Positions 8,439 to 16,209 of a DNA stretch of 35,159 nucleotides are shown in pieces. The notes beneath the pieces were generated by a model. It saw only the letters and a list, made by a program, of their open reading frames with translations. It ran no database searches and was not told the origin of the DNA. The DNA comes from Tumebacillus permanentifrigoris (GTDB taxonomy: Bacteria; Bacillota; Bacilli; Tumebacillales; Tumebacillaceae): assembly GCF_003148565.1 (NCBI RefSeq), contig NZ_QGGL01000026.1, forward strand, positions 1-35,159. The letters run 5' to 3'. Numbering within the stretch: the stretch's first letter is position 1; each line of letters opens with the position of its first letter. The position numbers were made by a program, and so were the translations under genes.

Positions 8439-9560
8439 ATGAAAGGGTTGCGACATAGCATCGAGGTGATCCGTCGAGGGCAGGCGAGGAGCGGAGCGTT
8501 TTTGGCAAGTCCGAAGTTTGCGACCTATCGCTATGCGTGGTTGCGCGATGGGACATTTGTCGCGTATGCGATGGATGTCGCGGGTGAACATGCGGAGGCG
8601 GCCGCTTTTTATCGTTGGGTACACCGGGCGATCCTCCGACATCGGGGGAAGATCGAGGCCCTTTTTGCGGCAAAAAAGTCCGGGGCCGCGATCGGCACGG
8701 ACTGTTTTTTGCATACGCGGTACACGGTGGATGGACACGAAGGCAGGGAGCCGTGGGGGAATCACCAGTTGGATGGCTATGGCGCGTACCTCTGGGGCGT
8801 TGCGGAACATGTGCGGTTGAGCGGCAATGCGGCGTTCTGGGCAGAGGTGCGGGAGAGCTTCGAGGCGATCGTGGAGTACCTCACCACCTTTTGGCAGGAG
8901 CCTTGCCATGATTGCTGGGAAGAGTGGGGGGAGCGGGTGCATCCGAGTACGCTGGCGGCGGTGTATGGGGGATTGCGTGCCGTAGCGGGCCTGTGGCGCA
9001 GCGGGTCGATGGGTGGAGTTGGTTCGAGTGAGGGCATCGGACAGGAGGCTGCCGCAGATCAACTTGTGGCCGTCTGCGGGCAGATTCGGTCGTATGTCGA
9101 ACGGCACGCGTGCGTAGACGGGCGTTTTTGCAAATCGGTGGGGAACCCGGCGGTGGATGCGAATCTGTTGTGGTTGGGCGTGCCGTTTGCAATGTTTGAT
9201 GTCCATGACTCGCGGATGGTGCGGACGGTGGAGGCGATGGAGCGCGAGTTGGTGACACAGGGTGGTGGGGTGCATCGCTACTTGGAGGATTCCTTCTACG
9301 GCGGGGGCGAGTGGATTCTGCTCTCGGCGTGGCTCGGGTGGTACTATGCCCGCGCCGGGAATCTCGAACGGGCCCGCGAGCTGCTGGTGTGGGTGGAAGC
9401 ACAGGCCGACCCGAACGGCGATCTGCCGGAGCAAGTGCCACAGGGACTGCTGCATCCGACGATGTACGGCGAGTGGGTGGAGCGTTGGGGGACGCCGGCC
9501 AAGCCGCTTTTGTGGTCGCATGCGATGTACCTGGTGTTGCATCATGAGTTGCAGCGTTGA
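8439..9560 (+). CDS. GH15-like glycosidase (glucoamylase-type catalytic domain)
   Basis: The 373-residue protein looks like the (alpha/alpha)6 barrel of glycoside hydrolase family 15, which releases glucose from alpha-glucans or trehalose. The opening YRYAWLRDGTFVAYAMD is typical of the family. Glu161/Glu162 in DCWEEWG is the likely general acid, and Glu331 in GDLPEQVPQG the likely general base; the ending KPLLWSHAMYL also fits. The usual N-terminal beta domain of bacterial members is absent, so the protein is shorter than the common 600-residue form. No signal peptide is seen, which suggests an intracellular enzyme. The ATG follows GAGGAGGG; the in-frame GTG two codons earlier lies against that site and is rejected. 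It is inserted between pdxT and serS and is not part of the conserved block. Confidence 0.82.
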   Translation: MKGLRHSIEVIRRGQARSGAFLASPKFATYRYAWLRDGTFVAYAMDVAGEHAEAAAFYRWVHRAILRHRGKIEALFAAKKSGAAIGTDCFLHTRYTVDGHEGREPWGNHQLDGYGAYLWGVAEHVRLSGNAAFWAEVRESFEAIVEYLTTFWQEPCHDCWEEWGERVHPSTLAAVYGGLRAVAGLWRSGSMGGVGSSEGIGQEAAADQLVAVCGQIRSYVERHACVDGRFCKSVGNPAVDANLLWLGVPFAMFDVHDSRMVRTVEAMERELVTQGGGVHRYLEDSFYGGGEWILLSAWLGWYYARAGNLERARELLVWVEAQADPNGDLPEQVPQGLLHPTMYGEWVERWGTPAKPLLWSHAMYLVLHHELQR

Positions 9561-9576
9561 GGCGATAGGTCGTCAT

Positions 9577-9617
9577 GAAAAAAGCGAAGGTTCCCACCTC
9601 ATGGGAACCTTCGCTTT
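9577..9617. terminator. Terminator after GH15 gene
   Basis: AAAAAAGCGAAGGTTCCCA and its complement TGGGAACCTTCGCTTT form a long perfect stem with a short loop. The A-run side makes it usable in both directions; the T-run on the plus strand is short (TTT). Confidence 0.8.
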
Positions 9618-9635
9618 ACGTTCACTTATGAGGGC

Positions 9636-9664
9636 TTGTTTGAATTGAGAGCAGGGATTATGAT
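9636..9664 (+). promoter_or_regulatory. Putative serS promoter
   Basis: TTGTTT (9636-9641) and TATGAT (9659-9664) are separated by 17 bases, downstream of the GH15 terminator. The leader of about 60 bases is too short for a T-box. Confidence 0.6.
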
Positions 9665-9728
9665 AAACTGGATAAGGCTGTCTAGAGTTGGATATTTCCC
9701 GTTTACATACATAGAGGAGGACTTTTTG

Positions 9729-11006
9729 ATGTTGGACCCAAAACTTTTGCGCAACGAGCCTGACCGTGTGCGTCAGGCCCTGAACAACCGCGGTGAATCG
9801 ACCGAGGCGTTGGACGAGTTTCTGGAATTGGACAAGCGTCGCCGCGAACTGCTCGTAGAAGTCGAGCAACTGAAAGCTCGCCGCAACACGGTCTCCCAAG
9901 AAGTCGCCAAGATGAAAAAAGCTGGCGAAAACGCTGATGCGATCATCCTTGAAATGCGTGAAGTCGGGGACAAGATCAAGGAACTCGATGAAGAGTTGCG
10001 CACCGTCGAAGAGCGCACCCATCACCTGCTGCTCTGCCTCCCGAACATGCCGCACGAAACCGTTCCGCAAGGTCTGACCGAGGACGAAAACGTCGAGATC
10101 GAGCGATGGGGCGAACCGCGCCACTTTGATTTTGAGCCGAAGCCGCACTGGGAGATCGCGTCCGACTTGGGCATCATCGATTTCGAAGCCGCGGCGAAGA
10201 TCACCGGCGCACGATTTGCCTTCTACAAGGGAGCAGGCGCACGTCTGGAGCGCGCCTTGATCTCCTTCATGCTCGACATCCACACCACAGAGCACGGGTA
10301 CACGGAAGTGCTTCCGCCGTTCATCGTGAACCGTGCCTCGATGACAGGCACCGGCAACCTGCCGAAGTTCGAGGAGGACGCGTTCAAGCTCGTGGACACC
10401 GACTACTTCCTCGCCCCGACCGCAGAAGTGCCGGTAACGAACTACTACCGCGATGAGATTCTGACGGCGGAGCAACTGCCGGTCTACTTCGTCGCCTACA
10501 CGCCGTGTTTCCGTTCGGAAGCGGGCTCGGCAGGTCGCGACACGCGCGGTCTGATCCGTCAGCACCAATTCAACAAAGTCGAGATGGTCAAGTTCACCAC
10601 GCCGGAGAAATCCTACGAGGAGTGGGCGAAGTTGGTCAGCAATGCAGAGACGATCCTGCAACGCCTGCACCTGCCGTATCGCAAGCTCGACATGTGCTTC
10701 GGGGACCTCGGGTTTGGCGCGGCCAAGAAAAACGACATCGAAGTCTGGTTGCCAGAAGCGAACACCTACCGCGAGATCTCGTCCTGCTCGAACTTCGAGG
10801 ACTTCCAAGCGCGCCGTGCCAACATCCGTTTCCGTCCGGAAGCAGGTGCGAAGCCGGAGTTCGTACACACGATCAACGGTTCGGGCCTCGCGATCGGCCG
10901 TACTGTGGCGGCGATTTTGGAGAACTACCAACAAGCGGACGGTTCGGTGACGATCCCGGATGCACTGGTGCCGTATATGGGCGGACTGACCAAGATCAGC
11001 AAATAA
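9729..11006 (+). CDS. serS: Seryl-tRNA synthetase
   Basis: SerRS charges tRNA-Ser; three such tRNAs are encoded further along this window. The protein has 425 residues, the normal length. The N-terminal third (residues about 1-110) is the coiled-coil arm that grips the long variable arm of tRNA-Ser. The class II motifs follow: [14 protein letters not shown], motif 2 [15 protein letters not shown], and motif 3 [21 protein letters not shown] 9729 is eight bases after GAGGAGG; a longer in-frame extension upstream covers the promoter and is rejected. The gene ends at its own terminator. Confidence 0.98.
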   Translation: MLDPKLLRNEPDRVRQALNNRGESTEALDEFLELDKRRRELLVEVEQLKARRNTVSQEVAKMKKAGENADAIILEMREVGDKIKELDEELRTVEERTHHLLLCLPNMPHETVPQGLTEDENVEIERWGEPRHFDFEPKPHWEIASDLGIIDFEAAAKITGARFAFYKGAGARLERALISFMLDIHTTEHGYTEVLPPFIVNRASMTGTGNLPKFEEDAFKLVDTDYFLAPTAEVPVTNYYRDEILTAEQLPVYFVAYTPCFRSEAGSAGRDTRGLIRQHQFNKVEMVKFTTPEKSYEEWAKLVSNAETILQRLHLPYRKLDMCFGDLGFGAAKKNDIEVWLPEANTYREISSCSNFEDFQARRANIRFRPEAGAKPEFVHTINGSGLAIGRTVAAILENYQQADGSVTIPDALVPYMGGLTKISK

Positions 11007-11013
11007 AACTGTA

Positions 11014-11041
11014 CAACCCCCTCGGCTAGAGGGGGTTTTTC
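11014..11041 (+). terminator. serS terminator
   Basis: AACCCCCTC GGCTA GAGGGGGTTTTT is a compact intrinsic terminator just after the serS stop. Confidence 0.92.
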
Positions 11042-11069
11042 CACGTTGAAGAGGAGAGGGAAATTTGAC

Positions 11070-12422
11070 ATGACGAAACGACAACGCCTCGTCTTCTGGA
11101 CCATCCTCGCGGTCGCGCTCGGGTTGCGCCTGTGGATGATCTTCGCGGTTGGAGACAAGTTGATGACTGTCTATGATGACAAAATGTATGTGCAGAGCGC
11201 CAAGCGGCTGTTGGAGACGGGGATTTTTACTTTCGGCAGTCATCTGGACAAGCCGACCGTGTTCATTCCGCCGCTGTTCCCGCTGTACCTGACCGGACTG
11301 TTCGCGATCTTCGGTTCCGGGGAGATGGGGTTGCAGATCGCCCGCATCACGATCGCACTGATGGGAGTTGGCACGCTTGCGCTCGTCGTGCGGCTCGGCG
11401 GGATGATGTTCCGTCACCAGCCGGGTGGCGGTGTGGGCGAGGGAGTGCCGATAGACGATGCTCAAGCAAGTCTCCCAAATTCACCTCTAGGTGCGGAAGG
11501 TGCAGGCGTAGTTGCAGGGATCTCGCGAACAGGTACGAACGTCGGACTGATCTCCGCCGCACTGCTTGCGATCTACCCGCCCTACATCCTGTTGAATTCC
11601 ACGCTGTTGACGGAGACGATGTTCACGCTGTTCGCTCTGTGGTTTTTCATCCGCCTGTTGCGAGCGGTGGAATCGCAGCAGTGGCGAGACTTCGTGATCG
11701 CGGGGCTGGTGTTGGGCTTGGCGACGTATGCCCGCCCGACGATTGCGCTGTTGCCGATCGCGGTCGGCGTGTACTTGTGGTTCCGCCGGGATTATGGGTT
11801 CAAAAAAGCCTTTCTCGTCGGCACGGTGCTGGTCGCGATGCTGTTTGCCGTGCTGAGTCCGTGGATTGTGCGCAACTATGTGGACTTTCACCGCTTCATC
11901 CCGCTGACGAAAGCCAGCGGCAACCCGTTCCTCACCGGGACGTACCTCAACCACGATGTCTGGGCGAACGGGCCGGATGCGGAGTTCCCCGACTACCCGA
12001 AGGGGTGGAAAAAGGTCCCCGGCGATCAACTCGCCACGGATGACCTGTTGATGTCGATTGGCAAGGAGCACCTGAAGTCCGAATTCCAGCGCGACCCGTG
12101 GACGATGGTGAAGTGGTACACCTATGGCAAGTTCAAAGCCTATTGGGACGGCACGTTCGATTGGGCTGATCTGTTGCGGCCGTGGAAGGAAACGCTTCAA
12201 AACGTACACCGCGTCCTGCTCGCCCTCTCGCTGATCGGTCTGCTCTGGGCCGTGTGGTGGCGGGAGGCGTATGTGTGGATGATGGTGTTGTGGTTTGGCT
12301 ATTTCACGGCGTTGCACATGGTGTATGTGACGTCACCGCGCTATTCCACACCCTTGTTGCCTTTCGTGTTCCTTTATTTGGGATATGTATTTGTAAGAAT
12401 AGTTGCGAGAAGACACCCATAA
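11070..12422 (+). CDS. GT39-like (ArnT/PMT type) membrane glycosyltransferase
   Basis: This 450-residue polytopic membrane protein resembles GT-C enzymes that move a sugar from an undecaprenyl-phosphate donor to an acceptor outside the membrane. After the first span it has DDKMYVQSAKRLLETG with the acidic pair (YDD) expected for the catalytic loop. HLDKPTVFIPPLFPLYLTGLF follows the family pattern, as do later spans such as YPPYILLNSTLLTETMFTL. An odd low-complexity, Gly- and Pro-rich loop (GGGVGEGVPIDDAQASLP, about residues 120-150) lies between two spans. ATG 11070 is preceded by GAGGAGAGGG; the upstream TTG is less likely. The acceptor is unknown. Its donor could come from the GT2 operon at 29529-30975. 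Confidence 0.8.
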   Translation: MTKRQRLVFWTILAVALGLRLWMIFAVGDKLMTVYDDKMYVQSAKRLLETGIFTFGSHLDKPTVFIPPLFPLYLTGLFAIFGSGEMGLQIARITIALMGVGTLALVVRLGGMMFRHQPGGGVGEGVPIDDAQASLPNSPLGAEGAGVVAGISRTGTNVGLISAALLAIYPPYILLNSTLLTETMFTLFALWFFIRLLRAVESQQWRDFVIAGLVLGLATYARPTIALLPIAVGVYLWFRRDYGFKKAFLVGTVLVAMLFAVLSPWIVRNYVDFHRFIPLTKASGNPFLTGTYLNHDVWANGPDAEFPDYPKGWKKVPGDQLATDDLLMSIGKEHLKSEFQRDPWTMVKWYTYGKFKAYWDGTFDWADLLRPWKETLQNVHRVLLALSLIGLLWAVWWREAYVWMMVLWFGYFTALHMVYVTSPRYSTPLLPFVFLYLGYVFVRIVARRHP

Positions 12423-12428
12423 GGGACG

Positions 12429-12476
12429 AGCATCCCCCGTATTGTCTAGCAGAACAACAGACAAAAAGGGGATGCT
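12429..12476 (+). promoter_or_regulatory. Long hairpin masking the DUF5667 ribosome binding site
   Basis: AGCATCCCC (12429-12437) pairs perfectly with GGGGATGCT (12468-12476), and inside it TTGTCT (12442-12447) pairs with AGACAA (12459-12464). The 3' arm includes the only Shine-Dalgarno-like stretch, AAGGGGATG, before ATG 12484. In the folded RNA that site would be paired. There is no T-run, so it is not a normal terminator. A role in translation control is inferred. Confidence 0.6.
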
Positions 12477-12483
12477 AATTCAA

Positions 12484-13608
12484 ATGAAATTGACAAAAAA
12501 GCTTCTGACTTCTTCCGCACTGATCGTAGCACTCGCCCTCTCGCCGGTCGCGGCGTTTGCAGACGAGGCGAAAACGACCTCGACAGCTTCTACGACGACC
12601 ACGACTTCGACGGACGTTCCAGCAGAGGACGTACAGCCGGGGATGACGCCAGATGCGTTCTTCTACTTCTTTAAGCAATTGGTGCGCGATGTGAACTTGA
12701 TGCTGACGTTCGATGATAGCAAGGAAGCAGAGCTCCTGCTCAAATACGCGAATGAAAAAGCAGCGGAACTGAAAGCACTGTCCGACAAAGGCGTCACCGA
12801 GTACGACGAAGCGCAGATGCAGGAAATTGCAGACCTGCTGACCCAAGCGAACGAAAAGCTGGGGACTGTGGACGGCGAAACGCAGGACGACACGGAGCAG
12901 GACACCACGACGACCACCGATGGCACTGTGCCGACCAACACGGGCACGACCACGGGTGGTACGGAAACGACGCCGGTGCCGACCGATTCCACAACCACGA
13001 CGCCCAAGCCGGATGATTCGCAGACCGCGCCGACGACAGAAGACGATGAGAAAGACACGGCGATGATGGGCAACGAGCAAGCGCTGGCGGTTCTGAAGTC
13101 GTTGTTGGACAAACTCCCGGAATCGGGTCGCAAGGGTGTCGAGAACGCGATCAAGCATCTGGAGAAGAACATCGAGAAGCATCACAAGCATAAAAACAAG
13201 CACCATGACGATGCAGATACCCAAGGCGAAGACACCACCAAGACCCCGACGGGTAGCACGACCCCGACGACGACCGGAACCAGCACGGAAACCAACGCAG
13301 GTGGCACGGCAAGCACGAGCACCAGCACCACGACGAGTTCGGATACCACCGCTGGTAGCACAACCACGAGCGGCACAACCAGCACCACGACCGCACCGAC
13401 CAGCACGGGTACTGTGACCCCAACCGCACCGACCATGCCGCTCAACGACGACGTGAAGGGGAACCTGAACCTGCAAGTCAAAGTTGAGGACAAATCCACC
13501 CACGAAGACAACGGCAAACACAAAGGCCAAGAAAAGCACGACGACCGCAACGACCACAGCAACAATGGAAAAGGCAACGGCAATGGCAAGTCTGAAGGCA
13601 AGAAGTAG
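12484..13608 (+). CDS. Secreted Thr-rich protein with DUF5667 domain
   Basis: The product has 374 residues. A signal peptide (MKLTKKLL, hydrophobic core, cleavage near AFA-DE) is followed by a DUF5667-like segment: PGMTPDAFFYFFKQLVRDV, then LTFDDSKEAELLLKYANEKAAEL (about residues 52-97), a pattern found in secreted proteins of spore formers with unknown role. The rest is low complexity: Thr/Ser/Gly-rich stretches around residues 140-180 and 255-320, a His/Lys patch HHKHKNKHHDD (about 237-247), and a highly charged Gly/Asn/Lys/His tail. No LPxTG anchor is visible. The Thr/Ser stretches could be glycosylation sites, and a glycosyltransferase gene lies just upstream, but that is inference. The start is beneath a long hairpin, and 48-bp repeats follow the stop. 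Confidence 0.85.
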   Translation: MKLTKKLLTSSALIVALALSPVAAFADEAKTTSTASTTTTTSTDVPAEDVQPGMTPDAFFYFFKQLVRDVNLMLTFDDSKEAELLLKYANEKAAELKALSDKGVTEYDEAQMQEIADLLTQANEKLGTVDGETQDDTEQDTTTTTDGTVPTNTGTTTGGTETTPVPTDSTTTTPKPDDSQTAPTTEDDEKDTAMMGNEQALAVLKSLLDKLPESGRKGVENAIKHLEKNIEKHHKHKNKHHDDADTQGEDTTKTPTGSTTPTTTGTSTETNAGGTASTSTSTTTSSDTTAGSTTTSGTTSTTTAPTSTGTVTPTAPTMPLNDDVKGNLNLQVKVEDKSTHEDNGKHKGQEKHDDRNDHSNNGKGNGNGKSEGKK

Positions 13609-13618
13609 TAGTACCCGT

Positions 13619-13750
13619 ACCTTCCCAGACAGAACAAGCCACGCTAGGCAGAGGGAAGTACCTGATACCTTCCCAGACAGAACAAGCCACGCTAGGCAGA
13701 GGGAAGTACCTGATACCTTCCCAGACAGAACAAGCCACGCTAGGCAGGGG
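13619..13750. repeat. 48-bp tandem repeat, about 2.7 copies plus degenerate copies
   Basis: Units start at 13619, 13667 and 13715. The first two are identical for 48 bases and the third runs to about 13748. Each holds CTTCCCAGACAGAACAAGCC and GCTAGGCAGAGGGAAG; CTTCCC pairs with GGGAAG and GCC with GGC, so each unit can fold into a hairpin. Weaker copies continue to about 13830 (CTGCCTGACATGCCCTGCTAGGCA and CTCCTGACAGAACCTG). The array lies between the DUF5667 stop and its terminator, so it would be part of the 3' untranslated RNA. Confidence 0.92.
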
Positions 13751-13831
13751 TACTAACCCGATACACTGCCTGACATGCCCTGCTAGGCAAGAAGTTGCAC
13801 CTAGTGCCGCTCCTGACAGAACCTGCCCCAC

Positions 13832-13868
13832 AAAAAAAGGCTTCTCCCGCTCTGGGAGAAGCCTTTTT
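13832..13868. terminator. Terminator after repeat array
   Basis: AAAAAAAGGCTTCTCCC and GGGAGAAGCCTTTTT form a strong stem with A and T runs, usable in both directions. It would end the DUF5667 transcript after the repeats. Confidence 0.92.
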
Positions 13869-14025
13869 ACACGTTGTCATGGAATTGTCGGTCTCCTGCT
13901 CACCAAGTCGGTCATCGCTGGATGCAGAGATCGTCAGTCTCTTCTCCCTGCACGACATCCTTCCTGGATACAGAGCAGTGCTCAACTTCTCTACGCACCT
14001 GTTTTGGAACACGTACCACGACACT
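13869..14025. other. Spacer between convergent genes, no clear feature
   Basis: I see no supported gene, RNA or repeat in these 157 bases. Short open frames exist on both strands but lack ribosome binding sites. Confidence 0.6.
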
Positions 14026-14066
14026 AAAAAAAGCACCGGTCCGCCCTGCGGCTCCGATGCTTTTTG
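14026..14066 (-). terminator. dgk-dck operon terminator
   Basis: Read on the minus strand: AAAAAGCATCGG, a GC-rich loop, CCGGTGCTTTTTTT. One mismatch lies in the stem. It sits 18 bases after the dck stop. Confidence 0.85.
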
Positions 14067-14083
14067 CGTTGCATATGTGTCTT

Positions 14084-14764
14084 CTACGCCCGCACGCGGC
14101 GGTTGTTCTGCGAGATGCGTTGGGAGATCTTCTCCAGCACGTGGTTGATCGATTCGCGGTCTTCGACCACATCGTACTCGTTGATGTTGATGCGGATCAC
14201 CGGGCACGCCGTGAAGTTGTTGATCCAGTCTTCGTAGCGAGTGTACATTTCCTTCCAATAGGCCACATCGGTGTTCTGCTCCATCGGGCGGCCACGTTCC
14301 TTGATGCGCTCGATGACGTCCTCGAACGTTCCTTCGAGGTAGATCAGCACGTCCGGGTGCGGGAAGTACGGGGTCATCACCATCGCCTCAAAAAGCGACG
14401 TGTAGGTCTCGTAGTCGGTGTTGCTCATCTTGCCCTGCTCATACAGCATGCGGGCAAAAATACCGGTGTCCTCATAGATCGAACGGTCCTGCACAAAGCC
14501 GCCGCCGTATTCAAAAATCCGCTTTTGCTCCTTGAAGCGTTCCGCCAGAAAGTACACTTGCAGGTGGAAGCTCCATTTCTCAAAATCATTGTAGAACAAG
14601 TCGAGATACGGATTGGTATCGACTTTCTCCAACGAGGTGCGGAAACCGAGCGTCTCGGCGAGCGCCATCGTGATCGTCGATTTGCCGACGCCGACCGTAC
14701 CGCCGATCGTGATCACCGCATCACGGGGAATCCCAAAACGGTCGAGCACATCATGATTAGGCAT
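14084..14764 (-). CDS. dck: Deoxyadenosine/deoxycytidine kinase
   Basis: The enzyme phosphorylates dAdo and dCyd for nucleotide salvage. The 226-residue protein has the P-loop GTVGVGKST, followed by SLEKVDTNPYLDLFY, the DRSIYEDTGIF segment containing the conserved Asp-Arg, and a C-terminal RGRPMEQ lid region. It is very close to the B. subtilis dAK/dCK (YaaF) pattern. ATG 14764 follows AAAGGAG and overlaps the end of dgk by 8 bases, so the two are translationally coupled. An in-frame extension upstream lies inside dgk and is rejected. Confidence 0.95.
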   Translation of the reverse strand: MPNHDVLDRFGIPRDAVITIGGTVGVGKSTITMALAETLGFRTSLEKVDTNPYLDLFYNDFEKWSFHLQVYFLAERFKEQKRIFEYGGGFVQDRSIYEDTGIFARMLYEQGKMSNTDYETYTSLFEAMVMTPYFPHPDVLIYLEGTFEDVIERIKERGRPMEQNTDVAYWKEMYTRYEDWINNFTACPVIRININEYDVVEDRESINHVLEKISQRISQNNRRVRA

Positions 14765-15401
14765 GTGAGCGTTGCTCCTTTGATAGAATGGCATCAATTT
14801 GGTCAAAGATGTATTGGAGATCTCCTGGGTTTTTCACAAAATCCAGCTTGTCCCCATCGAGCTGCAGCACCGGAACATCCGGGTTCTGGAGACGGTAGCG
14901 GGTGAGGAACATCTCGTAGTCATCGCGCAGGTGGCGAATGTAATTCGGGTCCATGTTGTGCTCAAAGTCCCGGTTGCGCGTCGCAATCCGGCCCATGATC
15001 GTCTCGACGCTCGCCGTCAAGTGGATGATCAAGGTGGCTTTTGGCATATCAGCAGTCATGATGTCGTAGATCTTCAGATACTTGTCCAATTCACCCATAT
15101 GCAGCGTGCGGTGGGCAAAGATCGTGTTCTTGAAGATGTTGTAGTCGGAAACGACGGAGCGGTCGTGCTTCAAGTACCCATTCGAGATGTCGGCCAACTG
15201 CTTGTAGCGGTTGCATAGAAAAAACATCTCGGTTTGGAAACTCCACTCCTCGATGTTCTCGTAAAAACGTCCGAGGAACGGGTTTTCCTCGACGATCTCT
15301 TGCAGTAGTTGAAAACCGGATCGTGCGGCGATCGCACGGGCCAAAGACGTTTTCCCGATCCCGATCGGTCCCTCAACTGTGATGAACTGGGTTGACGACA
15401 T
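14757..15401 (-). CDS. dgk: Deoxyguanosine kinase
   Basis: The enzyme phosphorylates deoxyguanosine (and related purine deoxynucleosides) for salvage. The 214-residue protein has the P-loop EGPIGIGKTSLAR, EENPFLGRFYENIEEWSFQ, and HDRSVVSDYNIFKN with the conserved Asp-Arg pair. It matches B. subtilis dGK (YaaG). ATG 15401 is preceded by AGGAGGGAC. It is the first gene of the dgk-dck pair; the order within the pair and the position before tadA follow the Bacillus arrangement. Confidence 0.95.
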   Translation of the reverse strand: MSSTQFITVEGPIGIGKTSLARAIAARSGFQLLQEIVEENPFLGRFYENIEEWSFQTEMFFLCNRYKQLADISNGYLKHDRSVVSDYNIFKNTIFAHRTLHMGELDKYLKIYDIMTADMPKATLIIHLTASVETIMGRIATRNRDFEHNMDPNYIRHLRDDYEMFLTRYRLQNPDVPVLQLDGDKLDFVKNPGDLQYIFDQIDAILSKEQRSHA

Positions 15402-15441
15402 CGAAGTCCCTCCTGCACAAAACTTATCAGAGTTGCATTGT

Positions 15442-15471
15442 ATCATAGTTTCTCACATCCATCGAGTTCAA
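15442..15471 (-). promoter_or_regulatory. Putative dgk promoter
   Basis: On the minus strand TTGAAC (15471-15466) and TATGAT (15447-15442) are spaced by 18 bases. An overlapping TACAAT (15442-15437) is an alternative -10 but with poor spacing. Confidence 0.45.
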
Positions 15472-15494
15472 TCGTATCTTGTCAGAGATTGTTG

Positions 15495-15500
15495 TATAAT
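15495..15500 (+). promoter_or_regulatory. Putative -10 element for the small membrane gene
   Basis: A perfect TATAAT stands 43 bases before the start codon at 15543. No convincing -35 is found at 16-18 bases; TTGTCA at 15479 is too close. Confidence 0.45.
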
Positions 15501-15542
15501 AGGTTGTCGAATAGATTGTAAGGTAGAGAGGGGAAAGTTTCC

Positions 15543-15800
15543 ATGAGTCCAAGTACTCTTTTTTCCGCCGGCGTGATTCTTTTTGTGATTTGCGTCGTCA
15601 TTCAGTATATGGCGTTCCATCGCGCTGCTTTTGGACGTGCGATGCTCATCACCGTCGCGATGTTTTTCTTCACCGGGTTGGTCTTCATCGCCCCGGAGGC
15701 TCCGCGCGCATTGGTCTGGATCATCTTGATCCTGACGTGGGCGTACACGCTGTTTATGACCTCCTATGCGTTCAACCGTCTGCGTCAAGCAAAAAAATAA
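15543..15800 (+). CDS. 85-residue membrane protein of unknown function
   Basis: The product has three predicted membrane spans (about residues 5-23, 31-50 and 56-75) and a positively charged C-terminus (NRLRQAKK). I do not recognise the family. GAGAGGGGAAAG lies before ATG 15543. It is a single gene with its own -10-like element and a terminator, divergent from dgk and just before the tRNA cluster. The hydrophobic pattern and the well-placed ribosome binding site make it a likely real gene. Confidence 0.8.
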   Translation: MSPSTLFSAGVILFVICVVIQYMAFHRAAFGRAMLITVAMFFFTGLVFIAPEAPRALVWIILILTWAYTLFMTSYAFNRLRQAKK

Positions 15801-15810
15801 GCGATTATAC

Positions 15811-15846
15811 AAAAGCTGCCTCTTGCGAAGTGGGCAGCTTTTGTTG
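15811..15846 (+). terminator. Terminator after small membrane gene
   Basis: AAAAGCTGCC / GGGCAGCTTTT stem with a T-rich end (TTTTGTTG). Confidence 0.85.
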
Positions 15847-15872
15847 TAAGATAGGAACCGTTCCACTAACAC

Positions 15873-15963
15873 GGAGTGGTGGCCGAGCTGGCCGAAGGCG
15901 CTCCCCTGCTAAGGGAGTATACTGGTAACAGTATCGAGGGTTCGAATCCCTCCCCCTCCGCCA
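15873..15963 (+). tRNA. tRNA-Ser (anticodon GCU)
   Basis: A 91-base tRNA with a long variable arm and encoded CCA. The anticodon loop in CCCCTGCTAAGGG gives GCU, reading AGC/AGU. The T arm is GAGGG TTCGAAT CCCTC. In the acceptor stem GGAGTGG pairs with CCCCTCC except at pair 5-68, which is U-C. The variable arm ACTGG/CAGT region is intact. Confidence 0.95.
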
Positions 15964-15973
15964 TTTTTCTGAT

Positions 15974-16050
15974 GTGCCCATAGCTCAGCTGGATAGAGCG
16001 TTTGACTACGAATCAAAAGGCCGGGAGTTCGAATCTCTCTGGGCACGCCA
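15974..16050 (+). tRNA. tRNA-Arg (anticodon ACG)
   Basis: A 77-base tRNA with encoded CCA. The acceptor GTGCCCA pairs with TGGGCAC. The anticodon loop CTACGAA gives ACG, whose A34 is normally changed to inosine by TadA to read CGU, CGC and CGA. The tadA gene lies about 160 bases downstream. Confidence 0.97.
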
Positions 16051-16052
16051 AC

Positions 16053-16090
16053 CGGAACCCCGCCGCATCTTGCGTCCGGGGTTCTTTTTT
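16053..16090 (+). terminator. Terminator between the two tRNA-Arg genes
   Basis: GGAACCCCG pairs with CGGGGTTC, followed by T6, just after tRNA-Arg(ACG). Confidence 0.85.
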
Positions 16091-16095
16091 CTTCC

Positions 16096-16174
16096 GCACC
16101 CGTAGCTCAGGTGGATAGAGCGGTCGTTTCCTAAACGACGTCTTGGGGGGGTTCGAATCCCTCCGGGTGCGCCA
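16096..16174 (+). tRNA. tRNA-Arg (anticodon CCU)
   Basis: A 79-base tRNA with encoded CCA. GCACCCG pairs with CGGGTGC. The stem GTCGT/ACGAC encloses TTCCTAA, giving anticodon CCU, which reads AGG. The stretch between anticodon and T arm has a run of seven G and is about two bases longer than usual. It starts only five bases after the preceding terminator. Confidence 0.93.
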
Positions 16175-16209
16175 TACTAGTACCTACTTGAACGGATGGA
16201 GGAACAGCC

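Noticed and set aside
9618-9728. T-box riboswitch before serS
   Set aside because: The leader is about 60 bases and has no T-box sequence or specifier loop; the hairpin upstream is the terminator of the GH15 gene.
9573-11465. 630-codon open frame antisense to serS
   Set aside because: Shadow of serS and the start of the GT39 gene; it crosses two terminators and a promoter and shows no known domain.
13619-13830. CRISPR array
   Set aside because: The units are contiguous and identical throughout, with no variable spacers, and no cas genes are present.
13478-13831. Minus-strand frame with repeated VWEGIRYFPLPSVACS
   Set aside because: The 16-residue periodicity comes from the 48-bp DNA repeats (a multiple of three). 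No ribosome binding site is seen, and it runs into the DUF5667 coding region.
15823-15852. Promoter for the tRNA cluster (TTGCGA, 18 bases, TAAGAT)
   Set aside because: The -35 would lie inside the terminator loop of the preceding gene. It is possible but too weak to list as a feature.
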